From: Bacteroidia bacterium
Lineage (GTDB): Bacteria > Bacteroidota > Bacteroidia > Bacteroidales > GWA2-32-17
Direction: 5' to 3'
DNA: 64,000 nucleotides
Assembly (NCBI GenBank): GCA_016218155.1
Contig: JACREQ010000076.1
Coordinates: 1-64,000 of the forward strand
The notes below the pieces were generated by a model. The model searched no databases and was not told where the DNA came from. It saw only the letters and a list, made by a program, of their open reading frames with translations. Shown in pieces: positions 9,675 to 18,615 of the stretch (position 1 is its first letter; the number at the start of each line of letters is the position of its first letter). Made by a program: the position numbers and the translations under genes.

Positions 9675-11537
9675 ATGAAAAAAGTTTTTTTACTATGTAT
9701 TTCTGTAATGCTTTCATTATGTTTATTCGCACAAACACCACAATCATTTCAATATCAGGCAGTGGTTAGGGATTTGACCGGTACCATTTTGATTAATCAG
9801 TCTGTAAATTTTCAAATAAGTATTTTATCGGGTTCAATAACAGGTACTGTAGAATATATTGAAACACATGCCGCTTCATCAAATGCATTTGGAATAGTAA
9901 ATCTAAATATTGGAACTGGAACTCCTGTTCAGGGAACATTTTCCGGAATTATTTGGGGAAGTGCTTCGCATTTTATTAAGGTTGAGGCTGATCCTACAGG
10001 AGGTACAAATTATTTAGATATGGGAACAACTCAATTATTATCTGTTCCTTATGCATTGTACTCAGAAAAAGCAGGAAATATTCCAACTTATACTGGCGGA
10101 AATGGAATTGATATAACAGGAATTACAATTTCAAATACGGCACCCGATCAGACTATTACTTTATCACAAAGTGGAGCAACTACAGTTAGTGGAACTTATC
10201 CTAATTTTACTATTAGTAGTACCGATTTAAATATGGGTACTCCTGGTGGATTAAATAAAACAGTTCAGTTTAATAATGCAGGTGTATTTGATGGTGACAC
10301 AGCTATGATTTGGGATAACGCAAATAAAAGACTTGGTGTTGGAACTACTGCACCAAATGGAAGAATGATAGTACAAGGAAGTACTACCGCATCTCCAGGT
10401 GAACCTCTTTTTGAAGTTAAAAATGCATCTGGTCAATCTGTTTTTGTGGTTTATCCAGATAGCGTTCATGTATATATTAAAGATGGAGGTGCAAAATCAA
10501 ACAGAGGCGGATTTGCAGTAAGTGGCAGAAATAATGCAAAAGGGTTTACTAACCATTTTCTTTCAGTAACACCTGATAGTACTAGAATTTTTACAGGAGA
10601 TCCTTCCTTAGGATTTGGAGTAGAGGATTTGGGAGGAGGTTCATCTACAAGTTATATGAATATAACTCCTCTGAATTATTTCATTGGTCATCAATCAGGT
10701 GATTCGATTACTACAGGTATGTATAATTCTTGTTTTGGATACCAGGCTGGAAAAAATTTAAGGACATCACAAAGTAGTATTTTTATTGGCTATCAGGCCG
10801 GATTAAATACTGACAGTTCGCATTATAATGTTTTTATTGGAAATAATGCAGGGTTCATGAATACAAAAGGAGATATGAATGTTGCCATCGGAAATTCAAC
10901 AGGTTATTCAAATACTACAGGAAGGTTCAATACTTTTGTGGGAAACACCTCGGGTTCTTTTAATTCTACCGGAAGTTTCAACACCTTTGTGGGACAGGAA
11001 TCAGGTATATTGAATACAACAGGAGAAAATAACACATATGTAGGTCAAAGAGCAGGTTATAATAATATTAATGGGAATGACAATTTTGCCGGAGGCTCAC
11101 TATCATTATATAATATGCAATCAGGATCCGGTAATGTTGCAGCTGGTACTGCTTGTGGATTTTTTCAGACTTCGGGTAATAATAATTTATATCTTGGTAA
11201 TTATTGTGGATTCAGCAAAACTTCAGGAGATGATAATGTTTTTGTTGGTTCAGCGGCAGGCCTAGGAAATTCATCAGGAAGTCGTAATGTTTTTATTGGC
11301 AATAATGCAGGCCAATCCGAAACCGGATCAGATCTACTTTATATAGATAATTCTAGTACACCAACTCCATTAATTTATGGAGACTTTGTTCAAAACAAGG
11401 TTACAATAAATGATCTTTTAAATTTAGCTCCAAGGTTTGGTGCTCCAGCTGCTCCTTTGGAGGGAGATGTATATGTAAATGCAGCAGATCATCACATTTA
11501 CTGCTATTTGAATGGCATCTGGAAGCAATTAGATTAG
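9675..11537 (+). CDS. Secreted protein with twelve 17-residue beta-roll-like repeats
   Basis: 620 residues with a signal peptide (1-20, ending LFAQ). The N-terminal part (about 21-160; SFQYQAVVRDLTG) is a domain common at the start of Bacteroidota secreted repeat proteins. The middle of the protein (about 350-560) holds twelve consecutive repeats of exactly 17 residues with the pattern xNxFxGxxxGxxNxxGx, for example FNTFVGNTSGSFNSTGS. They resemble the head repeats of trimeric autotransporters and phage tail fibres. The end (GDVYVNAADHHIYCYLNG) also recalls fibre proteins, but I see no S74 chaperone domain and no T9SS sorting domain. It is likely a fibrous surface or extracellular protein, with function unknown. 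It stands alone between the tRNA and a bidirectional terminator. Confidence 0.85.
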   Translation: MKKVFLLCISVMLSLCLFAQTPQSFQYQAVVRDLTGTILINQSVNFQISILSGSITGTVEYIETHAASSNAFGIVNLNIGTGTPVQGTFSGIIWGSASHFIKVEADPTGGTNYLDMGTTQLLSVPYALYSEKAGNIPTYTGGNGIDITGITISNTAPDQTITLSQSGATTVSGTYPNFTISSTDLNMGTPGGLNKTVQFNNAGVFDGDTAMIWDNANKRLGVGTTAPNGRMIVQGSTTASPGEPLFEVKNASGQSVFVVYPDSVHVYIKDGGAKSNRGGFAVSGRNNAKGFTNHFLSVTPDSTRIFTGDPSLGFGVEDLGGGSSTSYMNITPLNYFIGHQSGDSITTGMYNSCFGYQAGKNLRTSQSSIFIGYQAGLNTDSSHYNVFIGNNAGFMNTKGDMNVAIGNSTGYSNTTGRFNTFVGNTSGSFNSTGSFNTFVGQESGILNTTGENNTYVGQRAGYNNINGNDNFAGGSLSLYNMQSGSGNVAAGTACGFFQTSGNNNLYLGNYCGFSKTSGDDNVFVGSAAGLGNSSGSRNVFIGNNAGQSETGSDLLYIDNSSTPTPLIYGDFVQNKVTINDLLNLAPRFGAPAAPLEGDVYVNAADHHIYCYLNGIWKQLD

Positions 11538-11553
11538 ATATTTTCGCCTTTAA

Positions 11554-11587
11554 AATTAAAAAAACGGTATTTACCGTTTTTTTAATT
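11554..11587. terminator. Bidirectional terminator
   Basis: AATTAAAAAAACGGTA pairs perfectly with TACCGTTTTTTTAATT. The A-run and T-run flank a GC core, so it can stop transcription from both sides. It sits between the repeat protein (plus strand) and the repressor gene, and overlaps the stop codon of the latter. Confidence 0.8.
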
Positions 11588-12376
11588 TTTCTTATCCTTT
11601 TTCAAATCTTCAAGTTCACTTTGCATTTTGTAAACCATTGCAGTTAATTTTCCCATATGCATTTCATCTGGTTCTGGTAATGAAAAGCAAATATAACCTA
11701 ACGCTTTCCATACCTCAGAAATAGTGCTTACAGGTAAAGTGTAAGGGTCATATTCAGGGTTGTCCGATTTTAATACTATTGTATCATGCTCATTGTTATA
11801 AAGACGCTTATAAACTACTCCATCGTCCTGCGTAATCAGCACATACGTTTTGCCATCTTTTACTTCGCTCCAGTTTTGCAAATATTCACAGATGATGTAC
11901 GAGCCTGAAGGTATCGGCTGCATACTGTTACCTTTTATCTGAAATGCCCTATAAGTTCTATTTTTGCTGAGTTCTAAAAGAGGCAGGTTAAATCTGGGTA
12001 AACTCTCAATAAAATCCGGATCGGCATAACCATTCAAATAACCTGCCGAAGCCTTTACCGGAACCAGTGTAATAAGTTCCTCGTTATCACGGTCAACAAG
12101 AGTAGTTAGTACCCTTAAACCTTTGCCCGCAATGTCAACATTATGGCTAACATTATTATTTTTTTCGGAACTCAAATCGGTATTCACAAGATTGTCGATA
12201 GTTACGTTGAAATAATGTGAAATAGTTCGCAGAGCTTCAAGTTTTGGAACTGCACGACCTTCCTCATAAGAACCAATCATCGCACGATTTACACCTAACT
12301 TGTCGGCAAGTTGATCTTGTGTAAGCTCCCTAACTTTTCGTAAGTGTCTAATATTAAGACCTAAATAATTATTCAT
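11582..12376 (-). CDS. XRE-family repressor with S24 (LexA-like) self-cleavage domain
   Basis: 264 residues. An HTH_3 domain (about 5-60; LTQDQLADKLGVNRAMIGSY) binds DNA. A linker leads to a putative autocleavage site A111-G112 (KASAGY), and an S24 peptidase domain carries the catalytic pair S151 (GNSMQP) and K190 (VVYKRLY). The spacing is close to that of LexA (S119/K156). In LexA/CI-type repressors, cleavage after DNA damage relieves repression. The C-terminal 30 residues are a charged coiled coil. The gene is divergent from the radical-SAM/DUF4130 pair, and the shared 114-base intergenic region carries three operator-like copies, so it probably controls itself and that pair. There are no phage genes nearby, so a prophage repressor is less likely. 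Confidence 0.88.
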   Translation of the reverse strand: MNNYLGLNIRHLRKVRELTQDQLADKLGVNRAMIGSYEEGRAVPKLEALRTISHYFNVTIDNLVNTDLSSEKNNNVSHNVDIAGKGLRVLTTLVDRDNEELITLVPVKASAGYLNGYADPDFIESLPRFNLPLLELSKNRTYRAFQIKGNSMQPIPSGSYIICEYLQNWSEVKDGKTYVLITQDDGVVYKRLYNNEHDTIVLKSDNPEYDPYTLPVSTISEVWKALGYICFSLPEPDEMHMGKLTAMVYKMQSELEDLKKDKKN

Positions 12377-12387
12377 AAATAAATTTG

Positions 12388-12440
12388 CTAATTTTATATC
12401 ACTTACTAATTTTATTAGTATTTTTGAAGATAAAATTAGG
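12388..12440. promoter_or_regulatory. Candidate operator array with -7 promoter element
   Basis: Three copies of CTAATTTTAT occur at 12388-12397, 12406-12415 and (inverted) 12430-12440. The middle copy is part of the perfect inverted repeat ACTAA-TTTTA-TTAGT (12405-12419). Between the second and third copies lies TATTTTTG (12419-12426), a TAnnTTTG -7 element pointing at the radical-SAM gene. A repressor bound to these copies would cover that promoter. Confidence 0.55.
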
Positions 12441-12490
12441 AATAAATAAACAGAATCCCAAATCTGTTTTAATCATTTTTTTACACACAC

Positions 12491-13759
12491 ATGAAAGAAG
12501 AAGTAATAAAAAAACTGGAGATTCTTGCAGGTGCAGCCAAATACGATGTCTCCTGTTCATCGAGTGGCAGCAATCGCAGTAACACAAATAAAGGAATTGG
12601 AAACGCAGCATACTGCGGTATCTGCCACAGTTTTACCGAAGATGGTCGATGTGTTTCGCTACTAAAAGTAATGATGACAAATTATTGTATGTACGATTGT
12701 GCATATTGTGCAAATCGCAAAAGCAATGATATTGAAAGAACAGCTTTATCGGTTGATGAACTTACAGAACTCACAATTTCTTTTTACAGAAGAAACTATA
12801 TTGAAGGTTTATTCCTTAGTTCGGGTGTAGTAAAAAGCCCAGACCATACAATGTCGCTAATGACTAGGGTAGCAAAAAACCTACGAACCTTGCATAATTA
12901 TAATGGTTACATACATCTGAAAAGTATTCCGGGTGCAAGTCCTGAATTAATTCGCCAAGCTGGTCTTTATGCCGACAGGTTAAGTGTAAATATTGAAATA
13001 CCGACAGAAGCCAATTTAAAATTACTTGCTCCTGAAAAAGATTACACCAGCATATATACTCCCATGAATTCAATTCATCAGGGAATACTCGAAAACAAAG
13101 AAGATACAAAAAAAATTCGTTCAATTCCGAAGTTTGTTCCTGCAGGACAAAGCACACAGCTTATTATTGGTGCTACTCCGGATACAGATAACCACATTTT
13201 AAGTCTTGCTTCAAACCTTTACCAGCACCAACAGTTAAAGCGTGTATATTACTCTGGTTATATTCCAATAAACACCAACGACAGCAGACTTCCTGCAATT
13301 ATAACTCCGCCTTTGGTTAGAGAAAACCGGCTTTACCAATCAGATTGGCTTATTCGATTTTATTCATTTAAAGTTGATGAAATCGTAAATGAAAAACACC
13401 CAAACCTTGATCTTGACATAGACCCAAAATTAAGTTATGCTCTTCGTAATCCATGGATGTTTCCCATAGATATTAACAAAGCACCTTATGAACTTATTCT
13501 AAGGGTTCCTGGTATAGGAGTAAATTCTGCCAGACTAATAATTGCATCAAGACAGTTTGGAAAAATTAATTCGTATCAACTTCAAAAAATGGGAGTTGTT
13601 ATGAAACGTGCACGTTACTTTATTACCTGTAACGAACTTTCTTCGCCAACTGTGAACGAAATTAAACCCGAAAATCTGAAACTCTTATTGATGAAACAAC
13701 TCCCAAAAGCAAAAAAAGTAAAATATCCTGGACAATTAAAATTATTTGATGTTGCATAA
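12491..13759 (+). CDS. Radical SAM protein, putative DNA modification/repair (TIGR03916-like)
   Basis: 422 residues. The radical SAM [4Fe-4S] motif C66-x3-C70-x2-C73 (CMYDCAYC) is clear. Further cysteines precede it (C42, C45, C54). The N-terminus (KLEILAGAAKYDVSCSSSG) is that of the family annotated as putative DNA modification/repair radical SAM protein. The C-terminal part (about 325-375; INKAPYELILRVPGIG) is a helix-hairpin-helix DNA-binding motif, which supports action on DNA. In other genomes this family pairs with a DUF4130/TIGR03915 protein often fused to a uracil-DNA glycosylase domain, and the partner is present here 33 bases downstream. The reaction is not known to me. Confidence 0.9.
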   Translation: MKEEVIKKLEILAGAAKYDVSCSSSGSNRSNTNKGIGNAAYCGICHSFTEDGRCVSLLKVMMTNYCMYDCAYCANRKSNDIERTALSVDELTELTISFYRRNYIEGLFLSSGVVKSPDHTMSLMTRVAKNLRTLHNYNGYIHLKSIPGASPELIRQAGLYADRLSVNIEIPTEANLKLLAPEKDYTSIYTPMNSIHQGILENKEDTKKIRSIPKFVPAGQSTQLIIGATPDTDNHILSLASNLYQHQQLKRVYYSGYIPINTNDSRLPAIITPPLVRENRLYQSDWLIRFYSFKVDEIVNEKHPNLDLDIDPKLSYALRNPWMFPIDINKAPYELILRVPGIGVNSARLIIASRQFGKINSYQLQKMGVVMKRARYFITCNELSSPTVNEIKPENLKLLLMKQLPKAKKVKYPGQLKLFDVA

Positions 13760-13792
13760 TATTATAACATTTTTATAAAATGTTTCAATAGA

Positions 13793-14566
13793 ATGAATAC
13801 CTGGATTTACGATAATAGTTTTGAAGGATTTCTTACACTTGTGTTTAATTGTTATGAATTAAATATATTTCCAGATATTATTAAAGGAAACAGAAATAAT
13901 CAACCTTCAATATTCCCCGAAAGCTATGAAGTAATAACAGATGAAACAAAAGCAAAAAGGGTCTGGAACGGACTACACAAGAAAATTTCAAATAGTAGTT
14001 GCCAATTGTTATACCATGCATTTCTTTCAGAAATATGCGATGTAGAGTTAATGATTTTACACTACATAAGGGAAGTATTTGAATCACCGATAAACATTGA
14101 ATTAAATTTCGGCAATCATTACATTCTCGAAATGCTTAAAATGGATAAAAAAGTAACCCGAGAAGCACAGCGGGTTCTAATGTTTACAAGATTCCAGAAA
14201 ACTACTGACGAAATTTATTATGCCTCATTCGACCCAAAATACAATGTTTTACCTTTAACCATAAATCATTTCGAAAACAGATTTGCCGATCAGAAATGGA
14301 TTGTTTATGATACACGTCGTAATTATGGATTTTATTACGATTTAATAAACTCGACAGAATTCAGGTTTACTGAAAACACAATAAATCGAAACACAGGCAC
14401 AATAGACAAAAGCATGATGGCAGAAGATGAACAACTCTTCCAGGAACTATGGAAAAGTTATTTTAAATCAATGTGTATAAAGGAGAGAATAAATCCGAAA
14501 CTTCATATGCAACTTTTACCAAAACGTTTCTGGAAATACCTTACCGAGAAACAAAACAATGAATAA
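13793..14566 (+). CDS. DUF4130 / TIGR03915-like putative DNA metabolism protein
   Basis: 257 residues. The N-terminal WIYDNSFEGFLTLVFNCY and the later YFKSMCIKERINPKLHMQ...PKRFWKYLTE segment fit DUF4130 (TIGR03915), the usual partner of the radical SAM protein immediately upstream. The uracil-DNA-glycosylase-like domain fused to this family in many bacteria is absent, so only the core domain is present. The two genes form an operon under the divergent repressor. The role is inferred to be DNA repair or base modification with the radical SAM enzyme. It ends 86 bases from the convergent VOC gene, with an AT-only hairpin (14634-14656) that could be a weak terminator. Confidence 0.85.
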   Translation: MNTWIYDNSFEGFLTLVFNCYELNIFPDIIKGNRNNQPSIFPESYEVITDETKAKRVWNGLHKKISNSSCQLLYHAFLSEICDVELMILHYIREVFESPINIELNFGNHYILEMLKMDKKVTREAQRVLMFTRFQKTTDEIYYASFDPKYNVLPLTINHFENRFADQKWIVYDTRRNYGFYYDLINSTEFRFTENTINRNTGTIDKSMMAEDEQLFQELWKSYFKSMCIKERINPKLHMQLLPKRFWKYLTEKQNNE

Positions 14567-14652
14567 TTTTTATATCTAAAACAAATTGACCTACATACAA
14601 TCCTGCAACAATAAACCAGATAAGCTCGGTATGATAATATAACGTTTTTATA

Positions 14653-15195
14653 TTATTTAGTTAATCCACCTGTTATCTTTGCATATTCTATATCTTCGGG
14701 TTCCCATAATTCAATTTTGTTTCCTTCAATATCTAATATGTGAATAAATTTACCATATTCATATACTTCTATTGAATCAACAATTGTAACCCCATCCTTT
14801 TTTAGCTCCTCAACAAGAGCTTCAAGATTTTCAACTCTGTAATTTATCATAAACTCTTTTGTTGAAGGCTCAAAATATTTTGTTTTTTCGGCAAAAGGAC
14901 TCCATTGTGTAAACCCCTTTTTAGTTGTATCTTCGCCCTGTCTCCATTCAAAATTAGTCCCGTACTGATCGGTGTTAAAACCTAAATGTTTTTTATACCA
15001 TTCCTTTATTTTCTCAGGATCTTTACACTTAAAAAAGATACCTCCAACACCTGTTACTTTCTTCATTTTAAGACTTTTCTCTGGCTGTATCGTTTTCACG
15101 TTGTTAATTGGTTTATTTGTTATCATTTTATTTAAATAAAAACCTAAACCAAATGATGCTAAAATAGCCAGAATTATTAAAATTGTTTTTTTCAT
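14653..15195 (-). CDS. Membrane-anchored VOC-family (glyoxalase-like) protein
   Basis: 180 residues. An N-terminal hydrophobic segment (about 4-22) anchors or exports the protein. Residues about 45-170 form one VOC module (GVGGIFFKCKDPEKIKEWYK at the start, GKFIHILDIEGNKIELWEP at the end, with the metal-ligand-like E of IELWEP). Such proteins include glyoxalases, antibiotic-binding proteins and dioxygenases. Which applies here cannot be told. It lies 29 bases downstream of a small secreted-protein gene on the same strand. Confidence 0.8.
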   Translation of the reverse strand: MKKTILIILAILASFGLGFYLNKMITNKPINNVKTIQPEKSLKMKKVTGVGGIFFKCKDPEKIKEWYKKHLGFNTDQYGTNFEWRQGEDTTKKGFTQWSPFAEKTKYFEPSTKEFMINYRVENLEALVEELKKDGVTIVDSIEVYEYGKFIHILDIEGNKIELWEPEDIEYAKITGGLTK

Positions 15196-15224
15196 ACTGG
15201 TTAGTTTTCGAATTCTTTTTATGC

Positions 15225-15584
15225 TTATTTCTCTATTACCTTAATTACGGGCATCTCAATGTGCTTAGAGTCACCAAGCCTGCCCTGCATCATTATTTCA
15301 TTTCCGTTCTGATCATATTCTTTTGGCTCATTCTCAAGTCCCTTAACAATTATATATGATCCTGTAATTTCAATTTTCTTTCCATCAAGTTTTTTTGCCT
15401 GCTCAAAGCTAATATTAACAATATACCCATTAATTGAATATCCGTCCTTACAAGCCATTTTCGGTTCATCAAATTTTGTTATAATTGTAACAACTTTTCC
15501 GGTATCAGAAATTTCTTCTTTTGGCTGCTGTGCATATAAACAAATTGAAGAAATAAATAAAATTAATGTAAGAATATTTCTCAT
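15225..15584 (-). CDS. Small secreted hypothetical protein
   Basis: 119 residues with a signal peptide (1-19, ending CLYAQ). The mature part is beta-rich, with a segment around GKKIEITGSYIIVKG that could be an OB-fold-like barrel. I do not recognise the family. It is located between a CDF transporter and the VOC gene on the same strand, with gaps of 25 and 29 bases, so the three may be co-transcribed from the promoter at 16544-16575. A role in metal or redox stress is only a guess from that context. Confidence 0.7.
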   Translation of the reverse strand: MRNILTLILFISSICLYAQQPKEEISDTGKVVTIITKFDEPKMACKDGYSINGYIVNISFEQAKKLDGKKIEITGSYIIVKGLENEPKEYDQNGNEIMMQGRLGDSKHIEMPVIKVIEK

Positions 15585-15609
15585 GTGTTTTATTTTTATG
15601 TTACTAATA

Positions 15610-16530
15610 TTAATGAGTATTTCTGTTTAAATCCCTAACATCTATATAAACTGAAAGTATATTGGAGCTTATTGCCAACAAATCTTTTCGTATCTCATTT
15701 AACTGACATTCTATTTCCTGTCCGGAAGCATTATTCTCAACATCAACAGAAATTATAAGTAAGAACCTACCTCTACCCATTACCATTGCATTAATACAAT
15801 TAACATGTTTCACTATGCTATTTTCGGCGACTTTTGCTTTTAATTTATGTCGTAAATCACGCGGAATATTTTCACCAATAATAAGTTTTCGTAATTCATT
15901 TGTTAAAAACACAGAAACAGTAGCTAAAATTAATCCCACAAAAACACTTCCAATGGCATCAAACACAGGATTTACAAGCCAGGCTAATAATGTTGATATT
16001 AAAACTACTATTAAACCTGCAAGAGCAGCAAAATCTTCAACAAGTATTACAAATAAATTAGTATCTGTTGATTCTTTAAGTGCTGTAACAAATCTTACTC
16101 CTTTAAATAATTTGTTAAACTCGGTATATGCAACGTGAAAAGATTTGGCTTCAATTATTATTGCAACTATTAAAACCCCAAACGACCAATAAACATGATT
16201 AATTTCTGAGGGAGCAAATAATTTATGCACTCCTTCATAAACAGAAAATATTGCTCCAACAAAAAACAATAATATTGCAACCATAAAACCCCAGAAATAC
16301 TCTTCTTTTCCATAACCAAATGGATGCTGCTCTGTTGCCGGTTTAGCAGAACGCTTATTGCCGATTAATAAAAAAATCTGATTGGTACAGTCGGCAAAAG
16401 AATGTATTGCTTCGGCAAGCATGGCAGAACTTGCTGTAATAAATGCAACTATAAATTTAATTATTGCAATAACCAGATTTCCACCCAGTGCAAAAAATAT
16501 AGCTTTTAATGATCCGTTTCCTGTTGACAT
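15610..16530 (-). CDS. Cation diffusion facilitator (CDF) family metal exporter
   Basis: 306 residues with six predicted membrane segments, then a short cytoplasmic C-terminal domain. The metal site residues are visible: HSFAD in TM2 and EDFAALAG in TM5, the two half-sites of CDF zinc/iron/manganese exporters that use proton antiport. The loop after TM2 has HPFGYGKEEYFW, a family signature. The metal cannot be assigned. It heads a possible three-gene unit and has a good promoter. Confidence 0.92.
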   Translation of the reverse strand: MSTGNGSLKAIFFALGGNLVIAIIKFIVAFITASSAMLAEAIHSFADCTNQIFLLIGNKRSAKPATEQHPFGYGKEEYFWGFMVAILLFFVGAIFSVYEGVHKLFAPSEINHVYWSFGVLIVAIIIEAKSFHVAYTEFNKLFKGVRFVTALKESTDTNLFVILVEDFAALAGLIVVLISTLLAWLVNPVFDAIGSVFVGLILATVSVFLTNELRKLIIGENIPRDLRHKLKAKVAENSIVKHVNCINAMVMGRGRFLLIISVDVENNASGQEIECQLNEIRKDLLAISSNILSVYIDVRDLNRNTH

Positions 16531-16543
16531 AAAAAATATTTCT

Positions 16544-16575
16544 CAAACCTACAAAAGATATTCTTTTCCAGCAAA
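16544..16575 (-). promoter_or_regulatory. Promoter of the CDF transporter unit
   Basis: On the minus strand TTTG (16572-16575) and TAGGTTTG (16544-16551) are separated by 20 bases, matching both Bacteroidota promoter boxes. The -7 box lies 14 bases before the start codon at 16530, so the leader is very short. Confidence 0.65.
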
Positions 16576-16687
16576 TCTATAACATTAGGTAATAATGATC
16601 ACATCTAAACAACCACTCTTTATTGTGCTGTATTCCTGTCGTTTATCTAAATATTTTTTTGATGGTTTTTTCTTCAATCCAAAACAT

Positions 16688-16695
16688 TATCTTTG
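16688..16695 (+). promoter_or_regulatory. -7 promoter element of lepA
   Basis: TATCTTTG, an exact TAnnTTTG match 25 bases before the lepA start. The nearest TTTG upstream (16658-16661) is 26 bases away, which is rather far. Confidence 0.5.
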
Positions 16696-16720
16696 CATTT
16701 TAAAAAGCATTTAAATTTAC

Positions 16721-18508
16721 ATGAAACATATTCGTAATTTTTGCATTATAGCTCACATCGATCATGGAAAAAGCACACTTGCCGACCGTTTACTAGAAGA
16801 AACAGGAACTGTTATTGGCAAGGACTTACAAGCACAGGTACTCGACGATATGGACATTGAACGTGAGCGTGGCATAACCATAAAGAGCCATGCCATTCAA
16901 ATGAGCTATAAAGAAAATGGACAGAATTATATTTTAAATTTAATTGATACTCCCGGTCATGTCGATTTCAGTTACGAAGTTTCCCGCGCTATTGCGTCAT
17001 GTGAAGGCGCATTACTAGTAGTTGATGCAACACAAGGCATTCAGGCACAAACTATTTCAAATTTATATCAGGCAATTGATCACAATCTTGAAGTAATTCC
17101 GGTTTTAAATAAAATGGACATGGCATCAGCAATGCCCGAGGAAGTTAAAGACCAGATTATTGATTTAATCGGTTGTAAACGCGAAGATATTATTGAAGTA
17201 AGCGCCAGAACAGGAAAAGGAATACAGGATGTTTTAAATGCTATAATAAAAAGATGTCCTGCTCCTAAAGGTGATCCAAACGGACCATTACAGGCACTTA
17301 TTTTCGATTCTGTATTTAATTCATTCCGCGGAATTATTGCTTATTTCAGAATTTTAAATGGTACTTTAAAAAAAGGAGAACACGTTAAATTTGTTAACAC
17401 CGAGCACGATTATCATGCTGATGAAATAGGAGTCTTAAAATTAAAATTAAGCCCAAGAGATATGATTAGCGCAGGCGATGTGGGCTATATTATTTCAGGA
17501 ATAAAAAGTGCTAAAGAAGTAAAAGTTGGTGACACAATTACACATGTTGAAAACCCTTGCGATAGTGCAGTTGCCGGATTCGAGAATGTAAAATCTATGG
17601 TTTTTGCAGGTATTTACCCTGTAGATGCCGACGATTACGAAGAATTAAGAGCATCTCTTGAAAAACTTCAGTTAAATGATGCCTCGCTAACATTTATTCC
17701 CGAGTCATCTGCTGCTTTAGGTTTCGGATTCAGAGGCGGATTCCTTGGATTATTACACATGGAAATTGTACAGGAACGTCTGGACAGAGAGTTTGACATG
17801 GACGTAATAACAACAGTTCCTAACGTTTCATACAAAGTTGTTACAACAAAGGGCGAAAAGCTAGATGTTCACAATCCATCTGGCTTACCGGCTCCTACCT
17901 TAATTGATTTTATTGAAGAACCATATATAAAAGCTCAGGTAATTACAAAAACAGAATATGTTGGTGCAATTATGAATTTATGCATCGACAAACGTGGGGT
18001 ATTACTTAGTCAGACATATTTAACAACAGACAGAGTTGAGATCAATTTTGAAATGCCTCTTGCAGAAATTGTATTCGATTTTTATGATAAGCTAAAAAGT
18101 ATTTCAAAAGGATATGCTTCATTTGACTACCACCCTACCGAATACAAACAGGCTAAACTTGTAAAACTTGATATACTTTTAAATGGTGAGCAGGTTGATG
18201 CTCTTTCAACATTAATTCATTTTGACAATGCTTACCCTTTTGGTCGTCGCATGTGCGAAAAGTTAAAAGAATTAATTCCCCGTCAACAATACGAAGTTGC
18301 TATACAAGCAGCAATCGGATCAAAAATTATTGCAAGAGAAACAATAAGTGCAATGAGAAAAGATGTTACTGCTAAATGTTATGGCGGTGATATTTCCCGT
18401 AAACGCAAGTTGTTAGAAAAACAGAAAAAAGGAAAAAAGAGAATGCGTCAGATAGGTACTGTAGAAGTTCCACAATCAGCATTCCTTGCAGTATTAAAGC
18501 TTGATTAA
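16721..18508 (+). CDS. lepA: Elongation factor 4 (back-translocating GTPase LepA)
   Basis: 595 residues, the normal length. GTPase motifs are intact: G1 AHIDHGKST (about 11-19), G3 DTPGHVDF, G4 NKMD. These are followed by EF-G-like domains II, III and V and the LepA-specific C-terminal domain ([19 protein letters not shown]). It binds ribosomes and promotes back-translocation when translation stalls. It is monocistronic, with its own -7 box upstream and a 107-base gap to the convergent rlmB gene in which I see no convincing terminator. Confidence 0.98.
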   Translation: MKHIRNFCIIAHIDHGKSTLADRLLEETGTVIGKDLQAQVLDDMDIERERGITIKSHAIQMSYKENGQNYILNLIDTPGHVDFSYEVSRAIASCEGALLVVDATQGIQAQTISNLYQAIDHNLEVIPVLNKMDMASAMPEEVKDQIIDLIGCKREDIIEVSARTGKGIQDVLNAIIKRCPAPKGDPNGPLQALIFDSVFNSFRGIIAYFRILNGTLKKGEHVKFVNTEHDYHADEIGVLKLKLSPRDMISAGDVGYIISGIKSAKEVKVGDTITHVENPCDSAVAGFENVKSMVFAGIYPVDADDYEELRASLEKLQLNDASLTFIPESSAALGFGFRGGFLGLLHMEIVQERLDREFDMDVITTVPNVSYKVVTTKGEKLDVHNPSGLPAPTLIDFIEEPYIKAQVITKTEYVGAIMNLCIDKRGVLLSQTYLTTDRVEINFEMPLAEIVFDFYDKLKSISKGYASFDYHPTEYKQAKLVKLDILLNGEQVDALSTLIHFDNAYPFGRRMCEKLKELIPRQQYEVAIQAAIGSKIIARETISAMRKDVTAKCYGGDISRKRKLLEKQKKGKKRMRQIGTVEVPQSAFLAVLKLD

Positions 18509-18615
18509 CACACTTTCATCATAAAGTCATCATTAGAGTCAAAGGACTTGATTGAGACTCTTTCATTATACTCTTAGTAAGCCTCAGAGTGGCTAATACA
18601 AATTACAAGAATAAA

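Noticed and set aside
9675-11537. Phage tail fibre gene
   Set aside because: The repeats and C-terminus resemble fibres, but the gene has a signal peptide and ordinary chromosomal neighbours, so a secreted cell protein is more likely.
11582-12376. Prophage CI repressor marking an integrated phage
   Set aside because: There are no integrase, structural or lysis genes and no attachment-site repeats in the surrounding sequence.
18509-18615. Terminator between lepA and rlmB
   Set aside because: The only inverted pair (GAGTC...GACTC) is short and has no T-run.
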